Shown: piece after piece, positions 27,001 through 37,100 of the stretch
Numbering within the stretch: position 1 is the stretch's first letter
Layout of the letters: the number at the start of each line of letters is the position of its first letter
Assembly (NCBI RefSeq): GCF_000169335.1
Contig: NZ_AAXW01000011.1
Coordinates: 1 to 64,000 of the forward strand
Length of the DNA stretch: 64,000 bases
Direction: 5' to 3'
From: Crocosphaera chwakensis CCY0110
GTDB lineage: Bacteria > Cyanobacteriota > Cyanobacteriia > Cyanobacteriales > Microcystaceae
The notes under the pieces: generated by a model
The model's input: only the letters and a program-made list of their open reading frames with translations
Databases searched by the model: none
Told to the model about the DNA's origin: nothing
Position numbers and translations under genes: made by a program

Positions 27001-29730
27001 AACTACAGCATTCTTCACCCCTAAATGTTGATTTAACTGGCTTTCTATTTCCCCTAGTTCTATTCTAAATCCTCGTATTTTTACTTGATAGTCGCTTCTG
27101 CCGATATATTCTACTTTTCCATTGGGTAAATATTTGGCTATGTCTCCTGTTTTATAGATTTTTTTGCCTGGGTTAAAGGGACTGTTGATAAATCTTTCTT
27201 CTGTTAAGTCTCGACGGTTGACATATCCTCTTGCTAACCCATCTCCTCCGATATACAGTTCTCCTGGTATTCCTATCGGTACGGGTTGTAAATGGTTATC
27301 TAAGATATAGATTTGAGTATTGTTAATGGGACGACCAATGGTTATGTTATCTTCTGTTTCTATTTTTTCTATCATTGACCAGACGGTGGTTTCTGTTGGT
27401 CCATACATATTCCAGAGTTCTTGGCTTTTTGTGAGTAGTTCTTTGACTAAGGTTTTAGATAAGGCTTCTCCACCACAAAGAATTTTGAGGTCTTTCTTTC
27501 CTTTCCATCCTGCATCTATTAACATCTGCCAGGTGGCAGGAGTTGCTTGCATCATACTGGCGTTAGATTGGTCTATTTTTTGACTTAAGGCGACTCCATC
27601 GATAACGGTTTGTCGACTGACTATGACAACTTTTGCCCCAGTTATTAAGGGTAAGAAAAGTTCTAACCCTGCGATGTCAAAGGAGAGGGTGGTAACTGAT
27701 AGTAAAATATCGTCAGAGTTGATTCCTGGTTGTTGGGCCATAGACCAAAGAAAGTTAACTATCCCTTGGTGAGATATTTCGACTCCTTTGGGTTTTCCTG
27801 TGGAACCGGAGGTGTAGATGATGTAGGCTAAGTCTTGGGGTGTTAGGTGAGGGTGTGGGGTGTAGGGTGTGGGGTGTAGGGTGATTTTATCGATAGCAAT
27901 AATGGTATATTTTTCCCTGTTCTCTTTCCACACCCAAGACTGGGTTAAAATGACGTTAACTTGACTGTGTTCTAAAATATAATTAATACGTTCTGAAGGA
28001 TAAGTGGGGTCGATAGGAATATAGGTGCCTCCTGCTTTGAGAATGGCTAGGAGTCCGATAAGCATTTCAATAGAACGTTCGACACAAATAGCGACTAAGT
28101 TATTAGGTTTAACCCCTGATTGTTGTAAGTGATAGGCTAATTGATTGGCTTTTTGATTGAGTTGAGAATAGGTTAATTTTTTGTTGTTAAATTCAATGGC
28201 AACTCTGTCAGGTGTTTTTTCTGCTTGTGTTTCCAAGAGTTGGTGTAAACAGCTATTTTTAGGATAATTAGCATCGGTTTTATTACATTTGATTAAAAGA
28301 TTTTGTCTTTCTAATTCTGTTAATAAAGGTACGGTTTGAATACTCTGATTAGGAGAAGAAAGAATATTATTTAAAAGGGTTAAAAAATGACCTACCATTC
28401 TTTGGATGGTTTCAGGTTCAAAGAGGTCTGTTTTATATTCAAACATTCCCCGTAACCCTTGGTCTGTCTCTTCCATGTTCAAGGACAAATCAAATTTTGC
28501 TGTTGTCCATTCCTTCTCTATCACCTCTACTGATAACCCAGGTAACGAAAGGTTTTCTTTTGCTGTATTCTTCTGTAATGTAAACAGCACTTGAAACAAG
28601 GGGGAATGATTCAAATGGCGTGATGGTTGTAATTGTTCAACTAATTTCTCAAAGGGAAAGTCCTGATTTTCATAAGCTTCTAAACAAACTTTTTTAACCC
28701 GATTTAATACATCTAAAAAACTAGGATTTTTTGATAAATTGGCACGAAAAACTAAAGTGTTTAAGAAAAAGCCAATTAATGGCTCAACTTCTTGATGACT
28801 ACGGTTAGCAATGGGAGAACCGATACAAATATCTTCTTGCTGAGTGTAGCGATACAGTAACACAAAAAATGCACTTAATAAGGTCATAAATAGGGTGGCA
28901 TCCTGTTGCTTTGCTAAGGCATTTAACTGTTCTGTCACCGCAGAAGGCAAGATAAAAGATTCACCAGCCCCGTTAAAGGTTTGGGTGAGGGGACGAGGTT
29001 TATCAATAGGCAAGGATAAGGGGGTAATATCGGTAAGTTGCTGTTTCCAGTAGTCCAGTTGTTGGGTCAAAAGTTCCCCCTGAAGGCGTTTTTGTTGCCA
29101 GTGGGCGAAATCGGCATATTGAATGGGTAAAACGGGCAGAGGCGAGGGTTTTCCCAGGGAAAAGGCGTAATATAGTTGTTTTAATTCTTCGATAAAAACC
29201 CCTTTTGACCAAGCATCGGCCACAATGTGATGGAGGTTAAGGAGTAGTATTTGTTCGTCATCAGTCAAACGCAATAGTTTTAAGCGGATTAACGGACTCT
29301 CAGCTAAGTTAAAGGGTGTTTCTTCTTCTTCTTTGCTAAGACGTTCAATTTCAGTGTTGGTATCTTCTGGCGAATGACTCCGTAAATCAATAATAGGAAT
29401 AGTAACGGTTATATTAGGAATAAGATGGGCTTGGGGTTGTCCTTCAATTTCCCTGAAATTAGTCCGTAAAACTTCGTGACGCTGGACAATCTCGTTAATG
29501 CTATCTTCAAGGGCTTTAAAGTTTAGTTTTCCTGTTAATTGCAACGCCCCAGGCAAGTTATAGGCACAACTTTCCGGGTCTAACTGGGTGAGAAACCAGA
29601 GTCTAGTTTGCGCGGAAGATAAGGGTATCTCATCGGGGTTGTCTCGTAGGGGGATACCTTGGGGGGATGTGCTGTCTACCCCTTCGTCTTCGAGTAGGTA
29701 TTCAAACAATTCTAAGTCTTCTGCACGCAT
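24100..29730 (-). CDS. NRPS: C, A(Gly), PCP, C, Fe(II)/2-oxoglutarate dioxygenase
   Basis: 1876 residues. The first C domain has HHIVADA (His167, His168). The A domain (about 489-978) reads DILQLGMVWK at the specificity positions, a glycine code. PCP Ser1023. The second C domain (about 1080-1530) has HHIIFDI. A linker rich in Lys/Gln leads to a TauD-like dioxygenase at residues 1561-1876 with iron ligands His1658, Glu1660 (FHNESSH) and His1852 (LTAHSRNP), and the 2-oxoglutarate Arg in GKRKIVVAMG. I infer that it adds Gly, then condenses the chain with the Asp carried by the next protein and hydroxylates that Asp. ATG overlaps the previous gene's stop by one base (TAATG). The A-domain DNA is identical to that of the gene at 34114. 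Confidence 0.9.
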   Translation of the reverse strand: MRAEDLELFEYLLEDEGVDSTSPQGIPLRDNPDEIPLSSAQTRLWFLTQLDPESCAYNLPGALQLTGKLNFKALEDSINEIVQRHEVLRTNFREIEGQPQAHLIPNITVTIPIIDLRSHSPEDTNTEIERLSKEEEETPFNLAESPLIRLKLLRLTDDEQILLLNLHHIVADAWSKGVFIEELKQLYYAFSLGKPSPLPVLPIQYADFAHWQQKRLQGELLTQQLDYWKQQLTDITPLSLPIDKPRPLTQTFNGAGESFILPSAVTEQLNALAKQQDATLFMTLLSAFFVLLYRYTQQEDICIGSPIANRSHQEVEPLIGFFLNTLVFRANLSKNPSFLDVLNRVKKVCLEAYENQDFPFEKLVEQLQPSRHLNHSPLFQVLFTLQKNTAKENLSLPGLSVEVIEKEWTTAKFDLSLNMEETDQGLRGMFEYKTDLFEPETIQRMVGHFLTLLNNILSSPNQSIQTVPLLTELERQNLLIKCNKTDANYPKNSCLHQLLETQAEKTPDRVAIEFNNKKLTYSQLNQKANQLAYHLQQSGVKPNNLVAICVERSIEMLIGLLAILKAGGTYIPIDPTYPSERINYILEHSQVNVILTQSWVWKENREKYTIIAIDKITLHPTPYTPHPHLTPQDLAYIIYTSGSTGKPKGVEISHQGIVNFLWSMAQQPGINSDDILLSVTTLSFDIAGLELFLPLITGAKVVIVSRQTVIDGVALSQKIDQSNASMMQATPATWQMLIDAGWKGKKDLKILCGGEALSKTLVKELLTKSQELWNMYGPTETTVWSMIEKIETEDNITIGRPINNTQIYILDNHLQPVPIGIPGELYIGGDGLARGYVNRRDLTEERFINSPFNPGKKIYKTGDIAKYLPNGKVEYIGRSDYQVKIRGFRIELGEIESQLNQHLGVKNAVVVAKKEASGINPLVAYYVSQKESNVTDENLRDFLKKKLPDYMMPLVFISLAEFPLTPNGKIDRKALPEPRETFTDKAFTAPHTPTEKELVSIWQEILGVIVGINNDFFALGGHSLLATQVISRIRQKLKVEIPLRSLFEFSTIAQLSQVIDNHNITAKPIIKKVSRQQPLPLSFAQQRLWFLDQLEPENHAYNMSGAIQLQGELNEEALEKSINEIVRRHEVLRTTFNTNNGQPIQVIKSQNYIPLDKENLQLVSRQEKEEKIKEIAIQETEKPFNLEKDSLLRTKLLKLEENSHILLFTLHHIIFDIWSTGVIIKELSTLYHAFCQNQPSPLPELPIQYADFAYWQHQWLQGKTLKQEYQYWLKKLENFPTLNLAEINKKIGTISHKNLSKGSQTFTLSPTLSQQLNKVSQQTGVTLFMTILAALNVLLHRHTKENDIVIGTDVANRNHKETEVLIGFFINIILLRNDLSGKPSFRELLSQIRETTLEAYAHQDFPFAKLVEILQPERSLDQTPLFQVLLVFQNAPVPPLELSGLTIKPLQLYEGEARFDLVLFIEETSEGIKGTWKYKSNILNPSTIYQLSNHFQTLLQKIVNNPDLTIEELEMQSEAEKEQKIQQQSQREKAKLNKFKKFKRIQPKAVVVSSKQLIKTEQFKPNEPLPLIIQPNINDIDIMEWAKNNRPYLEEKLQQHGAILFRGFNFNQVSDFETLSQAICPNLFGNYGDLPREGISNKVYGSTPYPADKAILFHNESSHLNSWPQKIWFFCVQPAEQGGETPIVDCRKIYQKLDSDIIQTLEEKQLMYVRNYSKDFDVSWQEFFKTDNKKQVESYCKKNTIEWEWLPNDGLRTKKVSPAIIQHPTTQECVFFNQVQLHHISFLDSDIRQSLLSNFGYEGLPRNVYYGDGSPIEDKVMNQIKTIYQNLSVSFAWQKGDILMLDNMLTAHSRNPYQGKRKIVVAMGNLVNLHER
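26797..28266 (-). repeat. 1470-bp identical A-domain segment, copy in the 24100-29730 gene
   Basis: Every base matches 35827-37296 (offset 9030) when I compare the lines one by one; the flanks diverge at once on both sides. The segment covers the whole glycine A domain. Confidence 0.95.
27848..27882 (-). repeat. Heptamer array inside the Gly A domain (copy 1)
   Basis: Plus-strand 7-mers TGAGGGT GTGGGGT GTAGGGT GTGGGGT GTAGGGT. They encode the proline/histidine-rich loop LHPTPYTPHPHLTP just before core motif A3. The second copy of the domain has the same array at 36878-36912. Confidence 0.8.
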
Positions 29731-32700
29731 TATGCTTGTCCTCCTTGTCGTTTTTGTGCCAGCAGTCTTTGTTTTTCTTCGGGGGATAGGCTGTTTAATT
29801 TTTTTAGGGTTTGGGCAATTTTTTCGGTTTGGCCGGGTTTGGGTTCACGGGATACTAGGGTTTGGCTTAAATGGCTGATGGTGGGGTCATCAAACAAGTC
29901 TCTTAGGGTAATTTCAGCTCGAAAGGTTTGACGAATACGGGAAATGAGTTGAGTGGCTAATAAAGAATGTCCCCCTAAGTCAAAAAAGCTATGATTGACT
30001 CCTACTTTTTCTAAAGAGAGCAAATCTTGCCAAATATTGCATAAAATCTCCTCTATAGCAGTTTTAGGCGCAATATAATTTGTTTGAGAATTGCTTGTGT
30101 CAGGTGAAGGCAATGCTTTATAGTTAATTTTGCCGTTGGGGGTTAAGGGGAAGGTATCTAACCAAAGGAAATGGCTAGGAATCATGAAATCAGATAGTTT
30201 TTGAGCTAAAAAGTGGTTTAATATTTCATTTTCTGGTTTTTCCTCCTCTGAACTGATAAGATACGCCACTAAACGAGGGTTTCCTGGAGATGCTTCCCAA
30301 GATGTAACAACGGCTTCTTGTATCTGGGGATGTTGTCTTAGGGTTCCTTCGACTTCCCCTAACTCAATACGAAAACCTCTGATTTTAATCTGGCGATCGC
30401 TTCTTCCTAAAAATTCAATAGTCCCATCGGGAAAATATCGGGCTAAATCCCCCGTTTTATACAATTTTGTTTGTTTATCAAAGGGATTCTCAATAAATCG
30501 TTCTTCAGTTAATTCTGGCTGGTTTAGATATCCCCTAGATAGGTTATCCCCACCGATATAAAGTTCTCCTGTTACCCCAATAGGAACTGGTTGCAAGTAT
30601 CTATCTAAGATGTACATCTGGGTGTTAGGAAGGGGAGTCCCCAAAGGAACCGTGTTCAAGTCGCTGACGGGTTCATCTGAGGTAACAGAATAGGTTAACA
30701 CTCCGATGGTTGTTTCTGTGGGGCCGTAATGGTTATAAATACAGCAATCTGGAGCATATTGTTTGATTTTTTTGATTAATTGCCAGTTGGATGCTTCTCC
30801 CCCTAAAATTAACCGTTTTTTGGGTAAAATCTTCTCAGGATGCTTAGCAGCAATTAATAGGGTAGATAGGTGCGATGGAACAATTTTTAAGCAGTCGATA
30901 GGATGATGATCACAGTATTCGGCGAACCCTTCTGCATCCATGATTCTATCTTGGGAGATAATATGGACACAGCCTCCCGTACACAATGGGGGAAAAATAA
31001 CCGTATTGCCTAAATCGGCTGCAAAACTAGATACATTAGCAAAATGACTCTCTGGGGGAAGGTCTAGCTTGTCTTGAATCCCATAGACGTAATTATACAG
31101 TTGTTTATGTTCTACTCCAACCCCTTTGGGTTTTCCTGTTGAACCTGACGTATAGATCACATAAACTAAGTTATCGGCAGCAACGGGAATATTGGGATTT
31201 TCGGTAGATTCTTGGGCAATGTTATCCTGTTCTTGGTCTAAATTAAGGATAGTTAAAGAAAGATCAGCTAAATTTAACTTTAAATGATTCTGGGTAATAA
31301 TTAAACTCGCTTGTGCATCTTCTACGCGCAATTTAAGAGCTTCTAAGGGCAAGGTTGCATCTAGAGGGAGGTAAGCACCCCCTGCTTTGAGAATAGCTAA
31401 CATTCCTACGATAAAGTCCACGGAACGCTCAACCAATAGGGGAACAATGCAATCGGGTTTGACTCCTTTTTTGATGAGATAATGGGCGAGTTGATTAGAT
31501 TTTTGATTTAATTCTTCATAGGTTAATGACTGGTTTTCGTCAATAAGGGCTAGGTGTTCTGGTTTCTGTATTGCTTGTTTTTCAAATTGCTGATAAACTA
31601 AGTTTTTAATAGAATATTTAAGGCTATTTTGGTTAAATTTATTTAAAATATTCTCTTTATCTTCTTCACTGAGAATATTTAATTGATTGATGGGAGAACT
31701 AGCTTTGACGATAATGTCGTTTAATAAGATTTTGTATTGATTACAGAGCTTTTTAATCGTTTTACTATCAAATTTATAATTATCGTAAGCTAAAAACAGT
31801 TTTAAATTACTATCTTGATATTGAACGACTAATTTAAGTATAAAGGGTTCAATAACACTTGTTTTGTCAATGAGAGAAAAAGAAACATCACTAACTTTAT
31901 TTTCTGGTGGATACTCATACCATTCAAAACTATAGGATAAAATTGTTTGATTAATATTCTTTTCTTTTTCTTGAAAATTATCCCAAGTAAAATAATCTTG
32001 CCATTTCTTATTTTCTGAATCATTTAGTTGATTAAGTTCCAGTATTTCCAAAAAAATTGATGTTTCGTTTAACTCAATTTTATTCGGTAAATATTTAGTA
32101 AATAAACCAATACCTTGCTCCAATTCTTCGTAACTACGCCCCTGAGTTTGCCTACCGAAGAAAAAAGATGCTTTTCCAGTTATTTTATAGATAAATGTTA
32201 TAAAACTACTATAAAAGAAGTTTTCTAAAGAAATATCATAGCTATCTACAAATTTTTTTATCTTATCCCAGAGTTCAGATGATAGCTCAATTCTCTCTAA
32301 CTGGGGAGTAAAGTCAAAACTTTGTTGATTATACTCTTCAATTACTAAGGAAGGATTTGCTTCATATTGCTCTCCTTTTTCGCGCCAAAAGGATCGAGCG
32401 ATCGCTCCTTCTTCATCTTCTAACAGTTCATGAAACCATTCAGCAATATCAGCATATTGTATCTCAACTTCTGGTAATTTTTTATTTGTCTCATAATGCT
32501 GATAAGCTTCTACAATTTCCTGAATAAAGATATTAAAAGAATGACTATCTCCACATAAAGCAGATAGGCGAATTAGTAAGCAAAACTTATCATCTAATAA
32601 TCTAACTAACTTAAACTTAATAGGAGGAGCTTTATCAAAGTTAAATGGTATTTGAGCAAACTGGCTTTGTATAATATTTAGACGTTTAAACCCTTTATTA

Positions 32701-33008
32701 TGATCAGTTTCTCTTAAATCTTCTTCTTGCCAGTCTAACTTAGATATCGTTAATATCTGCTGAAAAGGAATATTCATTCCTGGTAAACAAGGGAAGATTG
32801 TCCGTAAAATTTCGTGACGCTCCATGACCTTATAAATTGCCATTTTTAAGCGTTCAATATCAAGATTACCTTTAATACTTAGGGAACCATTGACTTGATA
32901 TTGATAGCTAAATTCTAATCCTTGTAATAACCAAGTTCTTTCTTGCTGGGGGGATAGACGAAATCCCTCATTCATATCTGTTGATAAAGATGTTTCAAAG
33001 TCTGTCAT
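29730..33008 (-). CDS. NRPS: condensation-like interface domain, A(Asp), PCP
   Basis: 1092 residues. The N-terminal condensation-like domain (about 12-440) reads SALCGDS (149-155) where a catalytic domain has HHxxxDG, so the active histidine is missing; a charged LLEDEEGAIARSFW segment matches its sister domain at 19704. The A domain (about 465-975) gives DLTKIGHIGK by eye (Asp665, Lys708), close to the aspartate code DLTKVGHIGK. PCP Ser1015 (LGGHS) and a Lys/Gln tail that may serve as a docking end. Upstream is the free dioxygenase at 33068, expected to hydroxylate the Asp bound here. The condensation step itself would be supplied by the C-terminal C domain of the 34114 gene. Confidence 0.88.
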   Translation of the reverse strand: MTDFETSLSTDMNEGFRLSPQQERTWLLQGLEFSYQYQVNGSLSIKGNLDIERLKMAIYKVMERHEILRTIFPCLPGMNIPFQQILTISKLDWQEEDLRETDHNKGFKRLNIIQSQFAQIPFNFDKAPPIKFKLVRLLDDKFCLLIRLSALCGDSHSFNIFIQEIVEAYQHYETNKKLPEVEIQYADIAEWFHELLEDEEGAIARSFWREKGEQYEANPSLVIEEYNQQSFDFTPQLERIELSSELWDKIKKFVDSYDISLENFFYSSFITFIYKITGKASFFFGRQTQGRSYEELEQGIGLFTKYLPNKIELNETSIFLEILELNQLNDSENKKWQDYFTWDNFQEKEKNINQTILSYSFEWYEYPPENKVSDVSFSLIDKTSVIEPFILKLVVQYQDSNLKLFLAYDNYKFDSKTIKKLCNQYKILLNDIIVKASSPINQLNILSEEDKENILNKFNQNSLKYSIKNLVYQQFEKQAIQKPEHLALIDENQSLTYEELNQKSNQLAHYLIKKGVKPDCIVPLLVERSVDFIVGMLAILKAGGAYLPLDATLPLEALKLRVEDAQASLIITQNHLKLNLADLSLTILNLDQEQDNIAQESTENPNIPVAADNLVYVIYTSGSTGKPKGVGVEHKQLYNYVYGIQDKLDLPPESHFANVSSFAADLGNTVIFPPLCTGGCVHIISQDRIMDAEGFAEYCDHHPIDCLKIVPSHLSTLLIAAKHPEKILPKKRLILGGEASNWQLIKKIKQYAPDCCIYNHYGPTETTIGVLTYSVTSDEPVSDLNTVPLGTPLPNTQMYILDRYLQPVPIGVTGELYIGGDNLSRGYLNQPELTEERFIENPFDKQTKLYKTGDLARYFPDGTIEFLGRSDRQIKIRGFRIELGEVEGTLRQHPQIQEAVVTSWEASPGNPRLVAYLISSEEEKPENEILNHFLAQKLSDFMIPSHFLWLDTFPLTPNGKINYKALPSPDTSNSQTNYIAPKTAIEEILCNIWQDLLSLEKVGVNHSFFDLGGHSLLATQLISRIRQTFRAEITLRDLFDDPTISHLSQTLVSREPKPGQTEKIAQTLKKLNSLSPEEKQRLLAQKRQGGQA

Positions 33009-33067
33009 AATTCTCGTTCCTCAGTCTCAATAGAGAATAACATAGTTAAGAATATTTATCAATAAAA

Positions 33068-34063
33068 TTATCCCATAGCTACCACTACCTGACGAGAACC
33101 GACAAAAGGTTGACGGCCATGGGCCGTCAATAAATTATCAAGTAGTAATAAATCCCCCGACTGCCAAGAGAAGTAAACTGCTTCTTGCTGGTAAATATGA
33201 CGAATTTCTGCTAAGACTGAATCCTCTATAGGGGTACCATCGCCATAATAGGTATTACGGGGTAATTCTTCCTCTTTTAAAACAGCTAAAAGGTTATCTT
33301 TAACCTCTGAGCTTAAGCTAGAAATATGAAATAAATGAGCTTGATTAAACCAAACCATTTCTTGTGTTTGAGGATGCTTAATAACTCCTTGACAAACTTC
33401 GCAGGTTCTGAGATTATTTCCTATCCATTGAAAGTCAATATTCGCTTTTTTACAATAAGCTTCAACTTTAGTTTTATCATGAGTCTGAAATACTTTTTGC
33501 CAAGGTAAATCTAGTTTATCACTATAGTTTCTAACATACATTACACCTTTATCTTGAAACTTATCGCGAATTTTGGGATCAATTTTTTCAAATATTTTTC
33601 GACTATTAGCGATAGGAGTTTCTCCCCCTTGTTCTGCTGCTTTAACACAACAAAAAGCAATTTTTAAAGGATAATTTGATGTATATGACATCTCGTTATG
33701 TAACGGAATTAATTGATCAGGAGGATATTCTGTTGAAGTGTAAACTTGTCCTTCTAGTTTATTTCTGGGAGTAGAACCGTAAGAATAATCGAGAAGATTA
33801 CCAAATAGAGAGGTCATAAACGTCTCAAATTTCTTCACATTTCTTATCTCAAATCCTCGGAATAAAATAGCACCCTCTTTTTGCAAATGGTTATTAATGA
33901 AATTTCGATGATTCAGACTCCAAGATATCAGATTAACTTGCTCTTGGGTTGCTTCAATGATGAAAGGAATCGGGCAATTATTGAATAAATATTGTTTCGT
34001 TAATTGAGCATTAGATAAGTTAATAGCACGTCGTTTAATGGTTTTTAAAGTCTTACTTTTCAT
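33068..34063 (-). CDS. Free-standing TauD/SyrP-like dioxygenase, probable aspartate beta-hydroxylase
   Basis: 331 residues. Fe(II)/2-oxoglutarate oxygenase with metal ligands His122, Glu124 (LHNEMSY, the HxE form typical of SyrP-like amino-acid hydroxylases) and distal His315 (LTAHGRQPF), and Arg324 for 2-oxoglutarate. Also present are GAILFRGFEI and EQGGETPI of the TauD family. It is a relative of the dioxygenase domain fused to the NRPS at 24100. Its place directly before the Clike-A(Asp)-PCP gene suggests it hydroxylates PCP-bound aspartate at the beta carbon. It ends at VVVAMG, a little shorter than the fused copy, which continues NLVNLHER. Confidence 0.87.
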   Translation of the reverse strand: MKSKTLKTIKRRAINLSNAQLTKQYLFNNCPIPFIIEATQEQVNLISWSLNHRNFINNHLQKEGAILFRGFEIRNVKKFETFMTSLFGNLLDYSYGSTPRNKLEGQVYTSTEYPPDQLIPLHNEMSYTSNYPLKIAFCCVKAAEQGGETPIANSRKIFEKIDPKIRDKFQDKGVMYVRNYSDKLDLPWQKVFQTHDKTKVEAYCKKANIDFQWIGNNLRTCEVCQGVIKHPQTQEMVWFNQAHLFHISSLSSEVKDNLLAVLKEEELPRNTYYGDGTPIEDSVLAEIRHIYQQEAVYFSWQSGDLLLLDNLLTAHGRQPFVGSRQVVVAMG

Positions 34064-34113
34064 AGGTAATTTCCGTATTCATTATGTAACTGTAACCGAA
34101 GAAAAAGCCTAAC

Positions 34114-37100
34114 TTATCCGCGTTTGCGACGTTTTAACTTTTGACGCATATTACTTAATAAATTTTCTTCTTGTTTGGTTTTTCTATTCTCTTTTTTCTC
34201 AGTAATCATAGCTTTGATTTTAGTTAAATATTGATCAGTCTCTTCAACTAAAGTAGACAAAATAAATTCAAAATCTTCCTGCATTGAGGTGATGGTATCT
34301 TGATTAAATAAGCTAGTTCTATATTCAAAGTAACCATTTATTATTCCTGCTTTTTCTGATAGTCTTAAACTTAAATCATGCCGAACTGAACGATAATTTA
34401 TCTCTCTCATTTTCCAGTTTAAGTCAGGTAAAATGAAATCAGAACTTAGATCGTCATCCATAACAAACCAAACTTGAAATAGAGGATTATAGCTTAAATT
34501 TCGTTCAATATTTAAAGCTTTAACTATCTTCTCAAATGGTACTTCTTGATGGGAGTAAGCATCAATAGCTATATTCTTTACCCTTTTCAAAAGTTCTCGA
34601 AATGTAGGATTTCCTGAACAATTTGTGCGTAAAACTAAAGTATTAACAAAGAATCCGATCAAGTTTTGAGTTTCTTGTCTTTGCCGATTCGCAATAGGAG
34701 AACCAAGACAAATATCCTCATCTTCACTATAACAATATAACAAGCTATTGAAAGCCGTTAATAAGGTCATAAATAAGGTGGCTCCTTCCCTTTGACTCAA
34801 GATTTTGATCTGCTCTGTTAACTGAGAAGATAAGCTAAACTCTGACCTATTTCCTTCATAACTTTGTTGTTTCGGACGAGGTTTATCAAGGGGTAAATTG
34901 AGGCAATGAGGAGCATCTTTTAATTGATTTTTCCAATAAGTTAATTGTTTCTCAAATGACTTCGTTTCTAACCATTGTCTTTGCCAGATTGCATAATCTG
35001 CATATTGAATTTTTAGAGGGGGTAAAGATAGTTTTTTTCCTTGAGAATAGTGCTGATAATAAGTCGATAGTTCTTGAACAAATAGGCTAATTGACCAAGC
35101 ATCAGAGATAATATGGGGCATAGCAACGACTAAAATGTTTTCTTCTTTTTCTGGAGAAATTAGGCTGACTCTAATTAAACTATCTTGACTTAAATCAAAT
35201 GGTTTAGCTGCTTCTTGATCGATTAAATTTTGAATATTAGTATCAGCTTCGACTTCTAAAATCTTAATTTTTAGGTATGAATTTGAACTATGATTGCGAA
35301 TCATTTGTGTGGGTTTTTCATCTTGGGTTATAAAAGTTGTCCTCAAGATTTCATGACGAAAAATGATAGCATTCATACTCTTTTCTAATGCTTCTAAATT
35401 CAAAGAACCTCTTAGCTGTAAGGCTCCTGCCATAATATAAGCTGAGTTTGTACCTTCTAATTGCTCAAGAAACCATAATTTTTGTTGCGAAAAAGAAAGA
35501 GGGATTAATGAAGGGCGGTCGCTCGCTTCAATAGGTAATAATTCAATAAATTCTTTATCTTGAGAAGAGGTTTCTATCGCCTGACTAAAAGTTTCAATTG
35601 TTGGGTTTTCAAATAAACTCTTAAACGGAATTTCTAGATTAAATCTCTCTCGAATTTTTGAAATCACCTGAGTTGCTAGTAAAGAATGTCCTCCTAATTC
35701 AAAAAAATTACTATTAATACTCACTGTATTTAAACCGAGTACCTCTGACCAAATAGTAGCAATTATTTTTTGAATTTCTGTTTGAGGCAGAACAAAGTTA
35801 TTATTATGGTTTAATAAAGATTGGTCAGGTTCAGGTAAAGCCTTGCGGTCAATCTTTCCATTAGGAGTTAAAGGAAATTCGGCTAAAGAAATAAAGACCA
35901 AAGGCATCATATAGTCGGGTAACTTTTTCTTTAAAAAGTCTCTTAAGTTTTCATCAGTAACATTACTTTCTTTTTGCGAAACATAATAAGCCACTAAGGG
36001 ATTGATTCCTGATGCTTCTTTCTTAGCAACAACTACAGCATTCTTCACCCCTAAATGTTGATTTAACTGGCTTTCTATTTCCCCTAGTTCTATTCTAAAT
36101 CCTCGTATTTTTACTTGATAGTCGCTTCTGCCGATATATTCTACTTTTCCATTGGGTAAATATTTGGCTATGTCTCCTGTTTTATAGATTTTTTTGCCTG
36201 GGTTAAAGGGACTGTTGATAAATCTTTCTTCTGTTAAGTCTCGACGGTTGACATATCCTCTTGCTAACCCATCTCCTCCGATATACAGTTCTCCTGGTAT
36301 TCCTATCGGTACGGGTTGTAAATGGTTATCTAAGATATAGATTTGAGTATTGTTAATGGGACGACCAATGGTTATGTTATCTTCTGTTTCTATTTTTTCT
36401 ATCATTGACCAGACGGTGGTTTCTGTTGGTCCATACATATTCCAGAGTTCTTGGCTTTTTGTGAGTAGTTCTTTGACTAAGGTTTTAGATAAGGCTTCTC
36501 CACCACAAAGAATTTTGAGGTCTTTCTTTCCTTTCCATCCTGCATCTATTAACATCTGCCAGGTGGCAGGAGTTGCTTGCATCATACTGGCGTTAGATTG
36601 GTCTATTTTTTGACTTAAGGCGACTCCATCGATAACGGTTTGTCGACTGACTATGACAACTTTTGCCCCAGTTATTAAGGGTAAGAAAAGTTCTAACCCT
36701 GCGATGTCAAAGGAGAGGGTGGTAACTGATAGTAAAATATCGTCAGAGTTGATTCCTGGTTGTTGGGCCATAGACCAAAGAAAGTTAACTATCCCTTGGT
36801 GAGATATTTCGACTCCTTTGGGTTTTCCTGTGGAACCGGAGGTGTAGATGATGTAGGCTAAGTCTTGGGGTGTTAGGTGAGGGTGTGGGGTGTAGGGTGT
36901 GGGGTGTAGGGTGATTTTATCGATAGCAATAATGGTATATTTTTCCCTGTTCTCTTTCCACACCCAAGACTGGGTTAAAATGACGTTAACTTGACTGTGT
37001 TCTAAAATATAATTAATACGTTCTGAAGGATAAGTGGGGTCGATAGGAATATAGGTGCCTCCTGCTTTGAGAATGGCTAGGAGTCCGATAAGCATTTCAA

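Noticed and set aside
27320..27583. 87-codon plus-strand frame occurring twice (also at 36350-36613)
   Set aside because: The identity of the two frames only reflects the 1470-bp duplicated A-domain DNA; they are antisense shadows.
27841..27890. CRISPR-like array
   Set aside because: The repeats are 7 bp with no spacers and lie inside a coding region; they are heptanucleotide tandem repeats.
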